Assembly: GCF_007679035.1 (NCBI RefSeq)
Contig: NZ_VEFR01000004.1
Location: 124,001-188,000 of the forward strand
Source: Agrococcus jejuensis
Lineage (GTDB): Bacteria; Actinomycetota; Actinomycetes; Actinomycetales; Microbacteriaceae
Length of the DNA: 64,000 nucleotides
Reading direction: 5' to 3'
The position numbers were made by a program, and so were the translations under genes. Shown piece by piece: positions 15,342-24,200 of the stretch; within the stretch, counting starts at the first letter, position 1; every line of letters begins with the position of its first letter. A model generated the notes under the pieces. It was not told the DNA's origin, did not search any database, and saw only the letters and a program-made list of their open reading frames with translations.

Positions 15342-16829
15342 ATGACCATCGCCGACACCACGCGCAGCGGCCCGCTCGCGGGCGACGCCCATCGCATCGC
15401 GCACGCCGATCGCGTCATCGCATCCCTCGGGCTGCCCTCCTCGGGCGTCGCGGTCGCCGACCCTGCGACGGGAGAGCGCATCGCAGCCGTCCCCGATCTC
15501 GACGCCGGCGATGCGCTCGAGGCCGTCGCGACCGCGCACGCCGCCGGACGCTCCTGGGCGCGCACGACGCCCAGGCAGCGTGCCGACGTGCTGCACGCCT
15601 GGTACGACCTGCTGATCGACCATCGCGACGACCTCGCCCACCTCATCGTGCGCGAGATGGGCAAGCCGCTCGCCGAGGCGTACGCGGAGGTGCAGTACGG
15701 CACGGACTTCGTGCGCTGGTACGCCGAGGAGGCGGTGCGCCCTCGCGGCGACTACCGCGAGGCGCCCAACGGTGGCGCGCAGATCATCACGCGGCGCAGC
15801 CCCGTCGGACTCTCGGTGCTCATCACGCCTTGGAACTTCCCGCTCGCGATGGCGACGCGCAAGATCGCGCCGGCGCTCGCCGCCGGCTGCGCGGCCGTCG
15901 TGAAGCCCGCTGCGCTGACGCCGCTCACGACCATCCTCGCCGTGCGCCTCGCGATCGAGGCAGGCATGCCGGATGATCTCGTGCAGGTCGTGACGACGTC
16001 GGGCGCGTCGGCCTTCAGCGAGGCGGTGCTGCGCGACCCGAGGGTGCGCAAGGTGTCGTTCACGGGCTCGACGCCCGTCGGGCGGACCCTGCTCGAGCTC
16101 GCCTCCGCCACGGTGCTGCGCACGTCCATGGAGCTCGGGGGCAACGCCCCGCTCATCGTGTTCGACGACGCCGACCTCGGCCGTGCCGTCGAGGGCGCCT
16201 ACGCCGCGAAGATGCGCAACGTCGGGCAGTCGTGCATCGGTGCCAACCGCATCTACGTGCAGGATGGCATCGCCGCGGACTTCGTGGATGCGCTCACCGA
16301 GCGCCTCGCATCGGCACCCGTCGGCAGCGGGTTCGCCGACGATGCGCTCGTCGGTCCTGTGATCGACGACCGTGCTGCGCAGCAGATGCAGCGCTACGTC
16401 GACGACGCCGTCACGCGCGGTGCGACGCTGCGCACGGGAGGGCACGGCTTCGACGGCGCCGGGCACTTCTACGCACCCACGCTGCTCGACCACGTGCCCG
16501 TCGACTGCCTCGCGGCGACGAGCGAGATCTTCGGCCCCATCGCGGCGATCCAGCGCTTCTCGACGCAGGCGGAGGTGCTCGAGCGGGCGAACGATACCGA
16601 CCTCGGCCTCGCCGGCTACGTCTTCACCGAGAGCCTCGATCGTGCGTTCGACGTCGCCGACCTGCTCGAGACCGGCATCGTCGGCATCAACCAGGGCGTG
16701 CCCTCGAACGCCGCGGCACCCTTCGGTGGCGTCAAGCAGTCGGGGCTCGGTCGTGAGGGCAGCGCCGAGGGGCTCGAGGAGTACGAGACCATCCGCTTCT
16801 ACAACCTCGCACGGCGCTCGACGACCTGA
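15342..16829 (+). CDS. NAD(P)-dependent aldehyde dehydrogenase (succinate-semialdehyde dehydrogenase-like)
   Basis: A full-length 495-residue class I ALDH that oxidises an aldehyde to an acid. All key elements are present: TPWNFP with N165, KPA (188-190), cofactor loop FTGSTPVG (240-247), general base E264 in MELGGNAP, catalytic C298 in NVGQSCIGANR, and the C-terminal PFGGVKQSGLGREGS. It most resembles succinate-semialdehyde dehydrogenases (GabD). The likely source of its aldehyde is the TPP decarboxylase at 12688-13819, since both promoter regions share the same dyad. It is divergent from RraA copy 2. Confidence 0.92.
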   Translation: MTIADTTRSGPLAGDAHRIAHADRVIASLGLPSSGVAVADPATGERIAAVPDLDAGDALEAVATAHAAGRSWARTTPRQRADVLHAWYDLLIDHRDDLAHLIVREMGKPLAEAYAEVQYGTDFVRWYAEEAVRPRGDYREAPNGGAQIITRRSPVGLSVLITPWNFPLAMATRKIAPALAAGCAAVVKPAALTPLTTILAVRLAIEAGMPDDLVQVVTTSGASAFSEAVLRDPRVRKVSFTGSTPVGRTLLELASATVLRTSMELGGNAPLIVFDDADLGRAVEGAYAAKMRNVGQSCIGANRIYVQDGIAADFVDALTERLASAPVGSGFADDALVGPVIDDRAAQQMQRYVDDAVTRGATLRTGGHGFDGAGHFYAPTLLDHVPVDCLAATSEIFGPIAAIQRFSTQAEVLERANDTDLGLAGYVFTESLDRAFDVADLLETGIVGINQGVPSNAAAPFGGVKQSGLGREGSAEGLEEYETIRFYNLARRSTT

Positions 16830-16859
16830 CGTCGTCGCCGCGCCGCACGCGGACCCGGG

Positions 16860-17495
16860 TCAGGCGGCGTGGCGCGCGAGCTCGCGGCGGATGGCGCGCG
16901 GACGCAGCGGGCGGCATCCCGCGTCGGTCAGCGCACGCAGGATCGTCGGCTCGCGGCGGGCCAGCAGCAGCCCGCGACGCACGAGGAACGCTGGGCTCTT
17001 GCGTCGCTCTCGCAGGTCGCGCAGGAAGCGGAACGCCATCGTGGCGCCGCGCGGACGCCGCACGGCGATCGCATCGAGCAGCAGGCCGCGCTCGAGCGCG
17101 GGCGCGACGACCTCGCTCGCGAAGATGCCCTCGGCGACGAAGGCGTGCGCGTCGCCGAGGTCGAGCGTGCGCCAGCCGACGCGGTCGCTGCGCGAGATGT
17201 CGTAGTCGGGCACCTTCGTGGTGCCCGTCGTCGCGAGCTGCTCGATCGCCGCGATGGCGTCGGGCAGATGCCACGAGCCGGGATGGTCCCAGTCGACCTC
17301 GCCCGTCTCGAGCAGCGGCAGCGCGGGGTCGCCCGCGACGCGGTAGAAGTCGTCGAGCCGCAGCACGGGCAGGCCCGAGGCGTCCGCGAGGCGGGACTTG
17401 CCCGATCCCGACGCCCCGCCGACGAGCAGCATGCGTGCGCGGATGCCGTCGCCGACGCCCGCGGCGGGCTCGGTCGCATCGGGCATGGACTCCAT
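16860..17495 (-). CDS. P-loop nucleoside/uridine kinase-like protein
   Basis: A 211-residue P-loop kinase. Walker A is GGASGSGKS (26-34); VLRLDDFYR and a DWDHPGSW motif around 65-75 are the signature of the uridine kinase/phosphoribulokinase fold, in which Asp of DDFY and the DHP segment position the substrate. The substrate cannot be named; many actinobacteria carry such an orphan uridine-kinase-like protein. Two starts are possible, ATG at 17495 or 17486. It lies downstream of the lipoprotein gene on the same strand with a 46-base gap. Confidence 0.8.
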   Translation of the reverse strand: MESMPDATEPAAGVGDGIRARMLLVGGASGSGKSRLADASGLPVLRLDDFYRVAGDPALPLLETGEVDWDHPGSWHLPDAIAAIEQLATTGTTKVPDYDISRSDRVGWRTLDLGDAHAFVAEGIFASEVVAPALERGLLLDAIAVRRPRGATMAFRFLRDLRERRKSPAFLVRRGLLLARREPTILRALTDAGCRPLRPRAIRRELARHAA

Positions 17496-17541
17496 GATCC
17501 CACGCGCGGCGCCCGAGCAGCGCGCACGAGGCGGCGCCCCG

Positions 17542-18477
17542 CTAGGGCACGTCGAAGCGGCCGACGAGGATGCCGGCGTCCTCGCCGCCGCCCAGGCCCG
17601 GAGCGTCGAGCACGCCCTCCCAGCGGTAGGTGCGGCCAATGGCCTGCACCGTCACGACCCAGCTCGTCTGGTCGATGTCGCAGTCGGCGTAGAGGTTGAG
17701 GCGCACCTCGTAGGTGCCCGATGGCGACTCGCCCGTCGGCCACGTGACGTTCTCGTTGCGGATGCCGTCGATGCTGCACGCGGGGTTCGAGTCGAGGTCG
17801 AGCTCGCCGCCCGACGACGACGCCGTCGAGCCGTAGTAGATCGTCTCGCCGTTCGGGTCGACGACGTAGAGGTCGACGTCGACGTCCTGGTTCCACGACA
17901 CGCTCACCTGCACGTCGCCCGTGCCCACCTCGACGATCGACACGTTGGTCGCATCCACGGCGCTCGCGGTGCCGTCCGTGCCGACGACCGCGATCACGAC
18001 GGAGAACTCCGTCGACGGCGGCGCCTGCGACACCGTCACGACGACCGACGTCGAGCTCGTCGCGCTGCCGAGGTCGATCTCGTACGAGCCCGGCCACGCC
18101 GTCGGCGTCGCCGAGCCGACCGTCGTCGAGCCCACGCCGACGAGGATCGCGTCGAACGGCTCGTCGGACTCGACGACGATCTCGATCGAGCCGCCGTTCA
18201 CGGCGATCGCCGAGTCGGTCGTGCGCACCGCAGCGCCCGGCCCGCCCGCCACGGCGTCGCCCGACGCCGATCCGACGGCGGAGCCGCCCTCGGCCGTCGC
18301 GGCCGTGAGGTACTGGTCGAGGCTCGCGTCGGTCGGTGCCTGCGTCGTCGCGGGGTCGCTCGACGTCGTCGGGCTCGGCGGCTGCGGGATGACGTTCGGG
18401 ATGCAGCCCGTGAGCGCGACGGCCGCAGCGAGGACGGCGGCGGCTGCGACGAGCGGGCGACGGCGGGAGGCGTGCAT
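17542..18477 (-). CDS. Secreted lipoprotein with DUF2135/YfaP-like domain
   Basis: A 311-residue lipoprotein. The signal peptide ends in VALTGC with C25 as lipidation site. A Ser/Thr/Pro linker follows, then a low-complexity beta-rich middle. The C-terminal third (about residues 185-285) shows the YfaP/DUF2135 pattern: DVDLYVVDPNGETIYYG, GGELDLDSNPAC, ENVTWPTGESPSGTYEVRLNLY. Two Cys pairs in this domain may form disulfides. The domain's function is not established. The ATG is six bases from a TAGCCT -10, suggesting a leaderless mRNA. Confidence 0.72.
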   Translation of the reverse strand: MHASRRRPLVAAAAVLAAAVALTGCIPNVIPQPPSPTTSSDPATTQAPTDASLDQYLTAATAEGGSAVGSASGDAVAGGPGAAVRTTDSAIAVNGGSIEIVVESDEPFDAILVGVGSTTVGSATPTAWPGSYEIDLGSATSSTSVVVTVSQAPPSTEFSVVIAVVGTDGTASAVDATNVSIVEVGTGDVQVSVSWNQDVDVDLYVVDPNGETIYYGSTASSSGGELDLDSNPACSIDGIRNENVTWPTGESPSGTYEVRLNLYADCDIDQTSWVVTVQAIGRTYRWEGVLDAPGLGGGEDAGILVGRFDVP

Positions 18478-18483
18478 GACGCG

Positions 18484-18489
18484 AGGCTA
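18484..18489 (-). promoter_or_regulatory. -10 (TAGCCT) of the lipoprotein gene, leaderless spacing
   Basis: TAGCCT on the minus strand, then six bases, then ATG (18477). It lies in a small palindrome GCGAGGC-TAG-GCCTCGC (18481-18497). Confidence 0.5.
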
Positions 18490-18616
18490 GGCCTCGCGGC
18501 TGGATGCGCGCCGCCACGGGCGGCACGCCTCCGCGTGCGATCCGCACCGCTCAGGGGTCTGAGGCGTCCATCGCAACCGAGACCCCGCTCACGTGCGGGT
18601 TCGGCGCGGGATCCGC

Positions 18617-19084
18617 TCAGTGCGCGGCCGCGGGTGCCCCGACGCCCGCCGGGCGACGTGCGAGGCGTGCGGCGAGCACGGCGTCGAGACCGAAGCGCCC
18701 GCTGCCCGCGACGCCGATCGCGGCGGAGGCGACCGCGAGGACCGCCGGGTACTCGAAGCCGCCCGCCTGCGCGAAGAATCCGGCGGGCCCGTGCACGAGC
18801 ACCGCCGCGACGCCCAGCACCGCGACGAACGCGATCGCGACGAGCGGCACGAGCAGCCCCGCGATCATCGCCGCACCGCCGAGCACCTCGACCGCGATGA
18901 CCGCCGGCGCGGCCAGGTCGGCGAGCGGGATGCCCATGTCGCGGAATCCGGAGGCGGTGCCGCGGATGCCGCCGCCGAGCAGCTTCTGGAGGCCGTGGGC
19001 CATCATGACGCCGCCGAGCACGACGCGCAGCACCGTGAGGGCGGCGTCGGTGGCCAGGGGCGAGCGGTGGTCGGTGGATCGCAT
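18617..19084 (-). CDS. DoxX-family membrane protein
   Basis: A 155-residue protein with four hydrophobic helices and the DoxX features VLRVVLGGVMMAHGLQKLLGG (helix 1 with His) and GFRDMGIPLADLAAPAVIAVEVLGG (helix 2). DoxX proteins are small inner-membrane proteins linked to redox or terminal-oxidase functions in some organisms; exact role unknown. ATG 19084 has an ACGGAG Shine-Dalgarno; an upstream in-frame start at 19120 has none. Confidence 0.85.
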   Translation of the reverse strand: MRSTDHRSPLATDAALTVLRVVLGGVMMAHGLQKLLGGGIRGTASGFRDMGIPLADLAAPAVIAVEVLGGAAMIAGLLVPLVAIAFVAVLGVAAVLVHGPAGFFAQAGGFEYPAVLAVASAAIGVAGSGRFGLDAVLAARLARRPAGVGAPAAAH

Positions 19085-19197
19085 GGTGTGCTCCGTCCGT
19101 CGGGATGCCCAGGCTGGCACGTACCCCGAACCGCGGCGTTACGGCGACGTGAACGTTCGCGCGGGCTCGACGTTGCAGGCGTGTGACGAGCGCGGCG

Positions 19198-20973
19198 TCA
19201 GCGCGCGCGACGCCGCAGCACGACGCCCAGCCCGACGAGCAGCGTCGCCATCGCCAGCATCCAGGCGACGGGCGCGAGGTCGGATCCGGTGGCGGGCAGC
19301 GCGCCGCTCGCGCCGGGGCCGACGCTCGGCGGCGCCGTCGACGGCGGCGCGCTCGTGGTGGGCGGCGGCGACGTGACCGCCGCCACCGTCACGACCGCGC
19401 ACGACGCCGCCTCGTCGTCGACGCACGCCTCGACGGGCAGCAGCGGCACCGTCGTCTCGCCGACCGACGCCGAGCCGGTGGCGCGCAGCTCGAGCACGGC
19501 ACCCGGCTGCGTCTCGCGCACGATGCCCGTGAGCGTCACGGTCGCCGTCTCGCCGGACGCGAGCTCGCCGATCTCCCAGCGCACCACGTCGTCCGTGATC
19601 ACGCCGCCGCCCGCATCCGTCACCTCGAGCCCCTCGGGCACCGCGGCCTCGACGACCGCGCCGTCGAGCGTCGTGACGCCCGTGTCCTCGACGGTCGTCG
19701 TGTAGGTCACCGATGCGCCCGGCTGCGCCTCGCTCGCCGAGGCGCTCGTGGCGATCGATGCCGAGGGGTCGACGACGCCGACGTGCCACGACGAGTCCTG
19801 CGCGGTCGGCGCGACCGCGCCGACGATCGCCGCGCCGCGCGAGTCGACGGGCGTGCCCGTGACCGACGCGGTGTTCTGATGCTGGCCCTCGACGACGATG
19901 CCGGTCGCCGCGCACGTCGTCGTCTCGCCGGCAGCGAGGGACGGGATGACGTTCGTGCCGTCGCCGCAGTCGATCGCGGTCGCGTCGAGCCGGTCGTCGG
20001 TGACGGTGACGGCCGCGAGGTCGGTGGCGCCCGGGTTCGTGACCGCGAAGCCGTAGTCGACGTCGTCGCCGATCGCGAGGCTCGGCCCGGGTGCTGCCGC
20101 GACGTCCTCGCCGTTCGTGGTCTTCACGATCGCGATGGCGGCAGCGGGCGCCGCGGTCGGCAGCAGCAGCCCGAAGCGCGTGATGCCGGCGCCCTGGCGA
20201 TTCGCGAGCTCGATGGTCAGGGTCGACACGGGTTGCGTCGTGACGAAGGTCTCGATCATCTCCCGGTCGCTGCACGACGGAGCGACGCCGTACGCGCCGG
20301 TCTCGGCGTCGAACGTCACGGTCGGCGGCGAGCTGGCATCCGAGCCGCGCAGGACCCGGTACTGGTAGTCGAGCCAGGGCCGGCTCGCGTCCGACGTCGC
20401 CGCGAAGCGCTCGTCGATGCCGGCGCCGGCGCCCGTGCCGCACACGTCGATGTCGGCGGCGGCGATCCGGGAACCCGCCGGCAGGACGCCACCGGCGAGG
20501 CCCGAGAAGTCGAACGTGTAGGCGAACGCCCACAGCTGCGTGCGCTGGTCGATCGAGAACGCGCTGGTGAGGACGTCGTTCGCGCCCGGCCACCCCGTGG
20601 GCTCCACCGTGCCCGGCGCGCTCGGCCACGCCGTGAGCACCGCGCCCGTCGTGCCCGGGCCCCCGGGAGCCAGCTGCGCCACGTCGAGCGAGACCGTGCC
20701 CTCGAGGCCGGGGTCGAGCACTCGTCCGGTCGAGCCCGCGGGCTCGTGCACGCGCAGCTCGAGGCTCGTGGAGCCGGTGATCGGCCGATCGACGCGCGCC
20801 GTGCCATCGCTCGTGACGGGCTCGAGCCCCGCCCAGGACCCGGCTGGCGCGGCAGCGCTCGACGCGAACCGCGGGGCGATCGCCTCGGGCGCGGCCTGCG
20901 CGGCGGCGGGCGCCACGAGCGCGAGCCCGAGGGCGGCGACGATCGCGGTGGCGGATGCGGTGCGGATGCGCAT
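19198..20973 (-). CDS. LPXTG-anchored surface protein with DUF11-like repeats
   Basis: A 591-residue exported protein. It has a signal peptide (MRIRTASATAIVAALGLALV, cleavage near AQA-AP), an N-terminal beta-rich region, and two DUF11/conserved-repeat modules: SLAIGDDVDYGFAVTNPGATDLAAVTVTDD (about 318-400) and SASEAQPGASVTYTTTVEDTGVTTLDGAVVEA (about 435-520). A Pro/Thr/Ser spacer precedes LPATG (559-563), a hydrophobic segment and the tail RRRAR, the full sortase sorting signal. It would be covalently bound to peptidoglycan. It is divergent from the GH92 gene across a 232-base intergenic region, so both surface proteins may share control. Confidence 0.85.
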   Translation of the reverse strand: MRIRTASATAIVAALGLALVAPAAAQAAPEAIAPRFASSAAAPAGSWAGLEPVTSDGTARVDRPITGSTSLELRVHEPAGSTGRVLDPGLEGTVSLDVAQLAPGGPGTTGAVLTAWPSAPGTVEPTGWPGANDVLTSAFSIDQRTQLWAFAYTFDFSGLAGGVLPAGSRIAAADIDVCGTGAGAGIDERFAATSDASRPWLDYQYRVLRGSDASSPPTVTFDAETGAYGVAPSCSDREMIETFVTTQPVSTLTIELANRQGAGITRFGLLLPTAAPAAAIAIVKTTNGEDVAAAPGPSLAIGDDVDYGFAVTNPGATDLAAVTVTDDRLDATAIDCGDGTNVIPSLAAGETTTCAATGIVVEGQHQNTASVTGTPVDSRGAAIVGAVAPTAQDSSWHVGVVDPSASIATSASASEAQPGASVTYTTTVEDTGVTTLDGAVVEAAVPEGLEVTDAGGGVITDDVVRWEIGELASGETATVTLTGIVRETQPGAVLELRATGSASVGETTVPLLPVEACVDDEAASCAVVTVAAVTSPPPTTSAPPSTAPPSVGPGASGALPATGSDLAPVAWMLAMATLLVGLGVVLRRRAR

Positions 20974-21036
20974 GCCTGCTCCTCATGCCGAGCGGATGCC
21001 GCGCGTCTCGTGATGACCGAGCGACGCGGTTGCCCG

Positions 21037-21042
21037 ACTGTA
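21037..21042 (-). promoter_or_regulatory. Candidate -10 (TACAGT) for the LPXTG gene
   Basis: TACAGT on the minus strand about 65 bases upstream of the ATG at 20973; the -35 position reads TCGTCA (weak). Confidence 0.3.
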
Positions 21043-21170
21043 CCCCGGGAACGCGCTGCTGACGAGGGGCCTGCGTCGACGAGACGGGGCCCCGGCGTCG
21101 CGCCGACGCGCGGGGTCGAGCATCCGGATGCTTGACGTGCGCCGCGCGATCCGCATAGCCTTCCCACGAT

Positions 21171-21184
21171 TGACAACGATGTCA
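21171..21184. promoter_or_regulatory. LacI-type operator upstream of the GH92 gene
   Basis: TGACA-ACGA-TGTCA, an inverted repeat around the CG centre typical of LacI-family sites. It lies 22 bases upstream of the GH92 ATG, downstream of a TTGACG...CATAGC promoter candidate (21132-21159). The LacI regulator at 28047 is the obvious binder. Confidence 0.55.
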
Positions 21185-21205
21185 GTCACGGCACCAGGAG
21201 TTCGC

Positions 21206-24200
21206 ATGCTGCACCGTCGCACGCCGCTGTCCACCCGATCCCGTCGGATCCTCGCCCCCGTGGCAGCCGCGCTCGCAGCCCTGATCGCCGTGCCGCTCGT
21301 CGGCCTCGACGCCGCCCCCGCCCTTGCCGCGGACCCGCCCTTCGCGACCTCGTTCGAGACCGCCGACGTCGCCGCGCACCCCGTGCCGCCCGCAGCCGCG
21401 TACGAGCCGCCGGTCAACGTGCAGGGCGGCACGCTGCCCTCGTCGAGCCTGACGGCGCAGATCTCCGCCGTCACCGCATCGGGCGAGAACCCCCCTGGCG
21501 AGACCGCCGCGCGCCTCTTCGACGGCGATGCCGGCACGAAGTGGCTCACCCGCACCCGCACGGGCTGGGTGCAGATGGACTTCGCCGCCCCCGTGACGGT
21601 CGCGACGTACGCGCTCACGACCGCCAACGACGCCGCCGACCGCAACCCGCGCGACTGGACCCTGCAAGGCTCCGACGACGGCACGACCTGGGTCGACGTC
21701 GACGCGCAGGTGCAGCAGCTGCGTGGCGCCGCACCCTTCACGCAGGTCGAGTATGCGCTCGCTGCCCCCGCGACCTACCCGCACTTCCGCCTGCAGATCA
21801 GCGCCAACGACGGTGCGTCGCTCCTGCAGCTCGCCGACCTCGACCTGCGCGGCGAGGACACCGGCGCGGTCGCGTCGCCCATGCGCACCACGGTCGGCAG
21901 CGGCCCCACCACGGGCTACAACATCGCCTCCGGTCGCGGCTTCGACGGCCTCGCCGCCGTGCAGTACCGCGGCCAGCATCTCGCCGACGGCCCCGCGTCG
22001 TCGACGAACGTGCTCGTCGACGACCTCGACGTGACGATCGCCGCCGACACCGAGCTGTCGTACGCCGTGCTGCCCACGCTCTACGCCCTCGACCTGCAGT
22101 ACCCGTCGACGTACGTCGCGCTCGACCTCGTCATCGAGACCGCGGCGGGCGAGACGGTGCGGATGTCGGATGCGCAGCTCGTCGACCAGTACGGGTTCCC
22201 CGCATCCGCCATCGGCCAGGGTGAGGCGCACTCGCTGTACGCCGATCAGTGGAACCAGATCCGCGTGCCGCTCGGCAGCCTCGCCGGCGGCACCATCACG
22301 CAGGTGCTGCTCGAGTACGACAACCCCGGCGGCTCGGCCGCCACGCGCTTCTCGGGCTGGGTCGACGACCTGTCGATCGCGCCTGCGGCGCCCATCGAGG
22401 CCGAGACGGTGCTCGACCACGTCGACACTCGCCGTGGCACGAACTCGTCCGGCGGCTTCTCGCGCGGCAACAACATCCCGGCCACCGCGGTGCCCAACGG
22501 CTTCAACTTCCTCGTGCCGATGACGAACGCGACGTCGCAGACGTGGCTGTACGACTGGCAGTCGCGGAACACGGCCAACAACCTGCCCGCGCTCGAGGCC
22601 CTCGGCATCAGCCACGAGCCGAGCCCGTGGATGGGCGACCGCGCGCAGCTCGCCATCATGCCGAGCCTCGACACGGGCCAGCCCTCGGGCACGCCCGCGT
22701 CTCGCAGGCTCGAGTTCAGCCACGACGACGAGGTCGCGACGCCCGAGGAGTACGCCGTCGACTTCGCGAACGGCCTCTCGGCGTCGATGAGCCCGACCGA
22801 CCACGGCGGCATCATGCGCTTCGACTTCCCCGACGGAGCCGACGTCGGCACCGTCATGGTCGACCAGGTGCAGGGCCAGTCGGGCCTGCAGATCTCGTCC
22901 GGCGGCGTCGTGAGCGGCTGGGTCGAGGGCGGCAGCGGCCTCTCGGCGGGCTCGTCGCGCATGTTCGTGTACGGCGTCTTCACCGACTCGCCCGTCGCAA
23001 CCGGCATGGGCGCGCAGCGCACCACGGCGGCCTGGGCCCGCTTCGAGACCGGCGAGGAGCCGCTCGAGCTGCGCTTCGCGACGTCGTTCATCTCGCTCGA
23101 CCAGGCGCAGCACAACCACGACCTCGAGGTCGCCGGGGCCTCCTACGGCGACGTGCGCGACGCCGCCCGTGCCCTGTGGCTCGAGCGGCTCGAGGTCGTC
23201 GACCTGTCGGCGTCGAACGCGACCGAGGCCGAGCTCGTCTCGTTCTACTCGGGCCTCTACCGCCTGAACCTCTACCCGAACTCGCAGTCCGAGAACACCG
23301 GCACCGCCGACGCCCCCGTGTGGCAGTACGCCTCGCCCGTGCGCGCGACGGAGGGCGCCGCGACGGCGACCGAGACGAACGCCGTCATCATGGACGGCCA
23401 GATCTACGTCAACAACGGCTTCTGGGACACGTATCGCACCGTCTGGCCGCTCTACTCGTTCCTCTACCCCGAGGTGACCGAGCGACTCGTCGACGGCTTC
23501 GTGCAGCAGTCGCGCGACGGCGGATGGATCGCCCGCTGGTCGTCGCCCGGCTACGCCGACCTCATGACCGGCACGTCGTCGGATGCGTCGTTCGCCGAGG
23601 CCTACACGTCGGGCGCGATCTCGACGAGCCTCGCCGAGCAGGCGTACGAGGCGGCGCTGCGCAACGCGACGGTGTCGTCGGCGAGCGACACGACGCTCGT
23701 GAACCCCAACGCCGTGGGCCGCAAGGGCATCACGACGTCGCAGTTCCTCGGCTACACGGCATCCACGACGGGCCAGAGCGTGTCGTGGGGGCTCGAGGGC
23801 AACATCAACGACGCCGCGATGGCCGACATGGCCGCGATGCTCGCCGTCGACCCCGACGTCGACCCCGCACGCCAGGCCGTCTACGCCGAGCACGCCGTCT
23901 ACTTCGACTCCCGTGCGAGCGACTTCGTGAACATGTTCGACCCGAACGTCGGCTTCTTCCAGGCGCGCGAGCCCGACGGCACGTGGCAGCTGTCGCCCGA
24001 GGAGTACGACCCGACCGACTGGCAGAACCACTCGTACACCGAGGCTCCGGGGTGGACGTTCGCCTTCCACGCGCCGTTCGACGTGCCGGCGCTCGCGGCG
24101 CTCTACGGCGGCAGCGACGGCCTCGACGCCAAGCTCGAGGAGTTCTACTCGACGCCCGAGACCGCCCTGTCGAGCGGCATCCACGAGGCTTTCGAGGCTC

